Position numbers and translations under genes: made by a program. The notes under the pieces were generated by a model, which was not told the DNA's origin, made no database searches, and saw only the letters and a list, made by a program, of their open reading frames with translations. A stretch of DNA of 9,116 nucleotides from Streptosporangiaceae bacterium (lineage in GTDB: Bacteria; Actinomycetota; Actinomycetes; Streptosporangiales; Streptosporangiaceae): contig JASHXW010000424.1 of assembly GCA_030043395.1 (NCBI GenBank), positions 1 through 9,116 of the forward strand, written 5' to 3'. Positions 5,568-9,116 of this stretch are shown in pieces; within the stretch, counting starts at the first letter, position 1, and every line of letters starts with the position of its first letter.

Positions 5568-7375
5568 TCGGCCATGAGGAAGGGCTCTACCAGCCCCGGG
5601 GATGCCGTCGCTGCAATCGCCAGCCCCCGCGATACCGGAACGTCGTGCACCGAGTAGTGCTGCTGGCCGGCCGCTGTCGTCGCCGTCAGCGTCATCAGGC
5701 CCTGGCGACGCTGGAACCACGTCTGGTGGATCCGCCAGCCGATGATGGCGTCGGTCTCGATGACGCTGCGGCGCCTGGCGAGGCTGCCCATCCTGGTCAC
5801 CAGCCAGCCGCCCTCGAGCCGGTGCCCCAGGCTGCGGTAACGGTCGACCGCAAGAATCCACGCCAGAGGCAGCAGCAGGAGCGAGCCGAGCGGTATCCAG
5901 ACCGGCCCGTGCCGCAACACCGTGGCGACGCTGATCGCCGCGACGATGACGGCGGCACCGGCGAGTGCGCGGACGAACCGGCGCCTGCGCGCCGCCGAAC
6001 CGTGCCGCTCGAGCGGACCGGAAAACAGCTCATCTCGCACTCCAAGGACGCCGACCGCGACATCGATGGCCACGGTGGCAGGTGCGGGCGGCACCAGCAC
6101 CGAGCCCTCGTGCTCCGACCCCCGGCCCGCCAGCAGTCCGGTGGTGATGGCGGTACAGCGCGCCCCGCGGGCGGCGCGGAGCAGCAGCGGCTCGCTGATC
6201 TCGGCCCCGCGCAACCTGCTGAGCGCGATCGTCGTCGCCCGCACCGACAGCAGGCCGCGGGTAACCCTGAGGTTCTCGCGGCCGTCCCTGGCCAGCTGGA
6301 AGTTCCAGTACACGGCGACATAGCCGATCATGGCGATCAGGACATAGCCGATGATCGCCACGGCGATCCCGGCGACGACCCGCTCGCTGAGCGACAAGGC
6401 CGCGTAGTCCGAGACGATGCGCCGCACGGGTCCGGAGGCCGCGAAGTTGTAGTTGCCCCCGTCAGTCACTTGCACGGCGGTTCCGAACAGAACTCCGAGC
6501 ACCACCAGGCCCGTCATGGTGAGCGGCGCGAACCGGAGCCACCCCAGGCGCAGCCTGACGATTTCCCCTGCCACTTCCCCGCTCGCCGATTCCTCTGGCG
6601 CGCCGGTTCCATCGCGCGCGGCCGGACCCGCCGCGGCGTCCCCGGCAACAGAGGTGTTTGGACCATCCGCGTAGCTCGCGATACCCCCGGCGCTGCCCGG
6701 CCCGGCCAGGAGCAGGACGCGCAGCGACTCGGCATCCCGTCTGGTCAGGCCGTCCAGCCGGAAGCCCTCGCCAGATCGGTAGTCGTTCCGCCCGGTGCCG
6801 ATGCTGACCCGGCAGACGCCGAGCATCCTGTGCAAGAGGTGGGCGGTCACGTCCACGGAGCGGATCCGGTCCCTGGCGACCGACAGCCGCTTCTGGTTGA
6901 ACAACCCATGCCGCAGGTACAGGCGCTCGTCAGTGACCAGGTACCTGGTCGTGGCCCAGTGGGTGAGTCCGGTCACGACCGCGAGCACAGCCGCGGCGAT
7001 GCCCCAGATCAGGTCGACTCCGGTCCGTGCGTGCAGGATCAGCAGCCCGGCGATCAGCGGTAGCAGCCTGGCCAGGTCAGTCAGCGGCCGCACGATCATG
7101 CTCCGCGCGCTGAGCCGCCGCCATCGGGCCTGCGGGTCAGCGAACCCGGGTGCGGCGATGTCGGCGCTGGCTAGCACTGCCTCATCTGGCCCGTCCGGCG
7201 TCGCGGCGACGCGCCCCGGTCCGGCCCCGTCTGGAGCCGCCCCGTCTGGAGCCGCCCCGTCTGCAGCCGCCCCGTCTGGAGCCACCCCGTCTGGAGCCGC
7301 CGCCGCAGGCGGCGCTTCTACGGCTCGGGCAGATCCGGTCTCAGACTTGTCTCCCGTAGTTTCGGGTGCGGTCAC
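5564..7375 (-). CDS. Three-PH-domain membrane protein (YdbT-like)
   Basis: A 603-residue membrane protein with three bacterial PH (bPH2) domains. Order: disordered Ala/Pro/Asp/Gly-rich N terminus (1-80) with an APDGA repeat (about 27-52); paired helices (about 101-116 and 122-138); PH domain 1 (about 143-222, RYLVTDERLYLRHGLFNQKR then LSVARDRIRSVDV); a low-complexity linker (225-268); helices near 282-300 and 333-355; PH domain 2 (about 356-445, LRVTRGLLSVRATTIALSRL); helices near 467-485 and 490-509; PH domain 3 (about 513-590, WLVTRMGSLARRRSVIETDA). This is the layout of B. subtilis YdbT, which together with YdbS is known to contribute resistance to certain bacteriocins; whether that applies here is unknown. 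The GTG start overlaps the stop of the small PH gene (GTGA), so the pair is coupled and probably forms one complex. Confidence 0.9.
   Translation of the reverse strand: MTAPETTGDKSETGSARAVEAPPAAAAPDGVAPDGAAADGAAPDGAAPDGAGPGRVAATPDGPDEAVLASADIAAPGFADPQARWRRLSARSMIVRPLTDLARLLPLIAGLLILHARTGVDLIWGIAAAVLAVVTGLTHWATTRYLVTDERLYLRHGLFNQKRLSVARDRIRSVDVTAHLLHRMLGVCRVSIGTGRNDYRSGEGFRLDGLTRRDAESLRVLLLAGPGSAGGIASYADGPNTSVAGDAAAGPAARDGTGAPEESASGEVAGEIVRLRLGWLRFAPLTMTGLVVLGVLFGTAVQVTDGGNYNFAASGPVRRIVSDYAALSLSERVVAGIAVAIIGYVLIAMIGYVAVYWNFQLARDGRENLRVTRGLLSVRATTIALSRLRGAEISEPLLLRAARGARCTAITTGLLAGRGSEHEGSVLVPPAPATVAIDVAVGVLGVRDELFSGPLERHGSAARRRRFVRALAGAAVIVAAISVATVLRHGPVWIPLGSLLLLPLAWILAVDRYRSLGHRLEGGWLVTRMGSLARRRSVIETDAIIGWRIHQTWFQRRQGLMTLTATTAAGQQHYSVHDVPVSRGLAIAATASPGLVEPFLMAD
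7224..7298 (-). repeat. 15-bp tandem repeat encoding an APDGA linker
   Basis: Five head-to-tail copies of a 15-bp unit (plus-strand consensus GCCCCGTCTGGAGCC) begin at 7224, 7239, 7254, 7269 and 7284. The third and fifth copies each differ by one base. On the coding strand this reads Ala-Pro-Asp-Gly-Ala repeats in the N terminus of the three-PH-domain protein, before the first membrane helix. Near-identity of copies points to recent slippage expansion. Confidence 0.85.
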
Positions 7376-7884
7376 GTCGCGTCACCCGGAGCGTGGCCGG
7401 TAGCGACCGCAAGCTGATCGAGCAGCCGGTCTGCGAGCGCCCGGTCGAGCCCGTGTATCCGCACCGGCCCGGCCGCCGATGCTGTCGTGGCAGTGACGTT
7501 GGCAAGGCCGAAGATGCGCTCGCCGACCGACCGGTGACTGTCGATCGTCTGGATCCGGCTGATGGGCGCGATCCGCCAGTGCACCGAGAACCAGCCCGAC
7601 CTGGTGTACAGCGCCTGGTCGGTGACTTCCCAGCGGTGCACCCGGTAGCGCCAGCGCGGCATGATCACCGCGTGCGCGCCGAGCACGACGACGGTCACCG
7701 CGATGGCCGCCTGCCACGGTGACGAGAAGCCGCTCAGCCCGGCCGCGACGAGCTCGATGGCGACGATGAACGCCGCGCCAAGGCACGCCCGCGCGGTCCA
7801 GTAGCCGATCGCCTTGCGGCTCACCCGGTTGCCTGGCTCGCGCAGGCCAGGCAGGAGCGGGTCTGCGGCGCTATGCGTAGTCAC
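7372..7884 (-). CDS. Small PH-domain membrane protein (YdbS-like)
   Basis: A 170-residue protein with one bacterial PH (bPH2) domain. A short polar N terminus is followed by two hydrophobic helices (about 31-50 and 57-75). The PH domain covers about 79-160, with the recognisable ALYTRSGWFSVHWRIAPISR (91-110) and SVGERIFGLANVTATTAS (119-136). It corresponds to YdbS, the small partner of YdbT. The GTG start at 7884 lies 39 bp after the stop of the adenosylhomocysteinase-like gene, and its stop overlaps the start of the YdbT-like gene, so all three could share one mRNA. The upstream gap holds AGGTGG about 15 nt before the start and a TATAGG just before it; neither is a strong enough signal to claim a separate promoter. 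Function is inferred only from family and pairing. Confidence 0.88.
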   Translation of the reverse strand: MTTHSAADPLLPGLREPGNRVSRKAIGYWTARACLGAAFIVAIELVAAGLSGFSSPWQAAIAVTVVVLGAHAVIMPRWRYRVHRWEVTDQALYTRSGWFSVHWRIAPISRIQTIDSHRSVGERIFGLANVTATTASAAGPVRIHGLDRALADRLLDQLAVATGHAPGDAT

Positions 7885-7923
7885 ACCTATAGCGTGCCAC
7901 CTGCCAGCCTGCAGCCTGACACT

Positions 7924-9116
7924 TCAGCTGCCGTGATGCCAGGATGTGAGGTATTCCTGCTGCGCCGTGGTCAGCACGTCGATCTGCGCGCCTACCGCGG
8001 CCAGCGTGAGCCTGGCAACCTCGGCATCGATGGCCGCTGGCATCTGGTGCACCCCCGCGGGCAGCCCTGGCTCACCGCTGATCAGCCAGACCAGGGCGAG
8101 TGCCTGCGCGGCGAAGGACAGGTCCATGACAGCGGCCGGGTTGCCTTCTGCCGCGATCAGGTTCACGACCCGGCCATCGGCGAGCAGGATCAGGCGCCGG
8201 CGGCTGTCGAGCACGTACTCGTCGGCATGCGGGCGAACGTCGCGGTTGACCTCGACAGCAAGGTCAGCCAGCGCGCGAACATCGATCTCGACGTCGAAGT
8301 GACCGGCATTGGCCAGGATCGCGCCATCCTTCATCGCCGCCAGGTGCTCGGCGGTGATGACGTCCCGCGATCCGGTCGCGGTGACGAACACGTCGCCGAG
8401 CGGCGCGGCCTGCGCCATCGGCAGCACCCGGTACCCGCGCATGATCGCGTCCAGCGCCCTGACCGGGTCGACCTCGGTGACGATCACGTGCGCCCCGAGG
8501 CCGGCCGCTCGCCCGGCGATGACCCTCCCGCAGGACCCGTAGCCGGCGATCACCATGGTCTTGCCGGCTAGCAGCACGTTCGTTGCCCGGAGCAGGCCGT
8601 CGATCACCGACTGACTGGTCCCGTAGCCGTTGTCGAACATCCGCCTCGTCACCGAGGAGTCCGCCGCCACCATGGGGAACCCAAGCGAGCCGGCCGCCGC
8701 CATCCGGCGCAGCCTGGCCACGCCGGTCGATGTCGACTCGCAGCCGCCGACGACTCCGGCCAGCAGCTCGGGACGCTCCGCATGCATCGTGTTCACCAGG
8801 TCGCAGCCGTCGTCTACGACGAGGTCGGGCGCTCCGTCCAGGGCGCGGTGGATGTGGGAATAGTAGGTTTCCCGGTCAACACCCGCTCTGGCATTAACGA
8901 ACACTCCTGCCCTGGTCGCCAGCGCCGCCGCGATGTCGTCCTGGGTGGACAGGGGGTTCGAGGCCGCCAGGTGGACGCGCCCGCCGCCGGCAGTGATCAG
9001 CCTCACCAGAACGGCCGTCTCCGCCGTCACGTGCAGGCAGGCCGCGACCGCCCGCCCGGCGAACGGCTGCTTCGCCTCGTACTCCTGGCGCAGCAGCCCG
9101 TCGATCACCGACTGGC
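7924..9116 (-). CDS. ahcY: Adenosylhomocysteinase-family protein, 5'-truncated, divergent active site
   Basis: The last ~397 residues of a protein of the S-adenosylhomocysteine hydrolase family, short (archaeal/Thermotoga-like) type without the long-type C-terminal extension. The reading frame runs off the right edge, and about 20-30 N-terminal residues are missing. Numbering from the codon at 9108: CLHVTAETAVL (24-34), NPLSTQDD (51-58), DDG (99-101), FDNGYGT (158-164), the NAD-binding GYGSCG (189-194), NAGHFDVEID (267-276), and a C terminus ending in SW-HHGS. The authentic enzyme reversibly splits S-adenosylhomocysteine into adenosine and homocysteine, using bound NAD. Here positions matching human Glu156, Asn181, Lys186 and His353 appear as Ser125, Asp150, Arg155 and Asn323, while His55, Asp131, Asp190, Asn191 and His301 equivalents are kept. 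Family membership is sure; normal hydrolase activity is doubtful. It heads the minus-strand set that includes both PH-domain genes. Confidence 0.88.
   Translation of the reverse strand, partial: QSVIDGLLRQEYEAKQPFAGRAVAACLHVTAETAVLVRLITAGGGRVHLAASNPLSTQDDIAAALATRAGVFVNARAGVDRETYYSHIHRALDGAPDLVVDDGCDLVNTMHAERPELLAGVVGGCESTSTGVARLRRMAAAGSLGFPMVAADSSVTRRMFDNGYGTSQSVIDGLLRATNVLLAGKTMVIAGYGSCGRVIAGRAAGLGAHVIVTEVDPVRALDAIMRGYRVLPMAQAAPLGDVFVTATGSRDVITAEHLAAMKDGAILANAGHFDVEIDVRALADLAVEVNRDVRPHADEYVLDSRRRLILLADGRVVNLIAAEGNPAAVMDLSFAAQALALVWLISGEPGLPAGVHQMPAAIDAEVARLTLAAVGAQIDVLTTAQQEYLTSWHHGS

Noticed and set aside
5546..7063. Long open frame of 505 codons on the plus strand
   Set aside because: It is antisense to the three-PH-domain gene, its product is Arg/Gln/Asp/Pro-rich low complexity with no domain, and long antisense frames are expected in DNA this GC-rich.
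7885..7923. Promoter for the YdbS-like gene based on TATAGG before its GTG
   Set aside because: It does not fit TANNNT, lies too close to the start for a leaderless arrangement, and lacks a -35 partner.
9106..9108. GTG at 9108 as the true start of the ahcY-like gene
   Set aside because: The frame stays open to the window edge and the family normally has 20-30 more residues upstream, so it is an internal valine.
1..9116. Mobile element, prophage, CRISPR or defence system
   Set aside because: No transposase, integrase, repeat-spacer array, nuclease or toxin-antitoxin gene was found, and composition is even across the window.

Overview
The window is about 9.1 kb of very GC-rich DNA with codon use typical of an actinomycete. 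It is densely packed, with frequent GTG starts and 4-bp start/stop overlaps. No RNA gene, insertion sequence, phage gene or CRISPR array is visible. The gene order DUF4350 - MoxR - DUF58 - (reversed) SpoIIM-like - RDD matches the mycobacterial neighbourhood I know as Rv3691-Rv3695. The right-hand side adds two bacterial PH-domain (YdbS/YdbT-like) genes and an adenosylhomocysteinase-family gene. The exact genus cannot be read from this segment.

Layout: (i) 1-3232, plus strand: a translationally coupled operon of a 5'-truncated DUF4350 membrane protein, a MoxR AAA+ ATPase and a DUF58 protein. (ii) 3306-4301, minus strand: a SpoIIM/DUF95-family multi-pass membrane protein, probably made from a leaderless mRNA. 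(iii) 4387-5493, plus strand: an RDD membrane protein with a long Ala/Pro-rich tail, divergent from (ii) across 85 bp. (iv) 5564-9116, minus strand: adenosylhomocysteinase-like protein (5' end beyond the window), a small PH-domain protein, and a large three-PH-domain protein, in that transcription order.

Most products are membrane proteins or are expected to work at the membrane. A reasonable inference is that MoxR (ATPase motor) and DUF58 (vWA-like adaptor) remodel or activate an envelope client, with DUF4350, SpoIIM-like, RDD and PH proteins as membrane partners. No enzymatic output is evident, and the locus is conserved but functionally obscure.

The points most worth a second look are: an adenosylhomocysteinase homologue in which several residues known as catalytic or substrate-binding in the human enzyme appear replaced at exactly conserved spacing; a C-terminal-tail repeat of the RDD protein that continues in frame past two TAG codons; two unrelated 15-bp repeats encoding pentapeptide linkers in convergent neighbouring genes; and a compact symmetric pair of TAGTCT elements in the divergent intergenic region.
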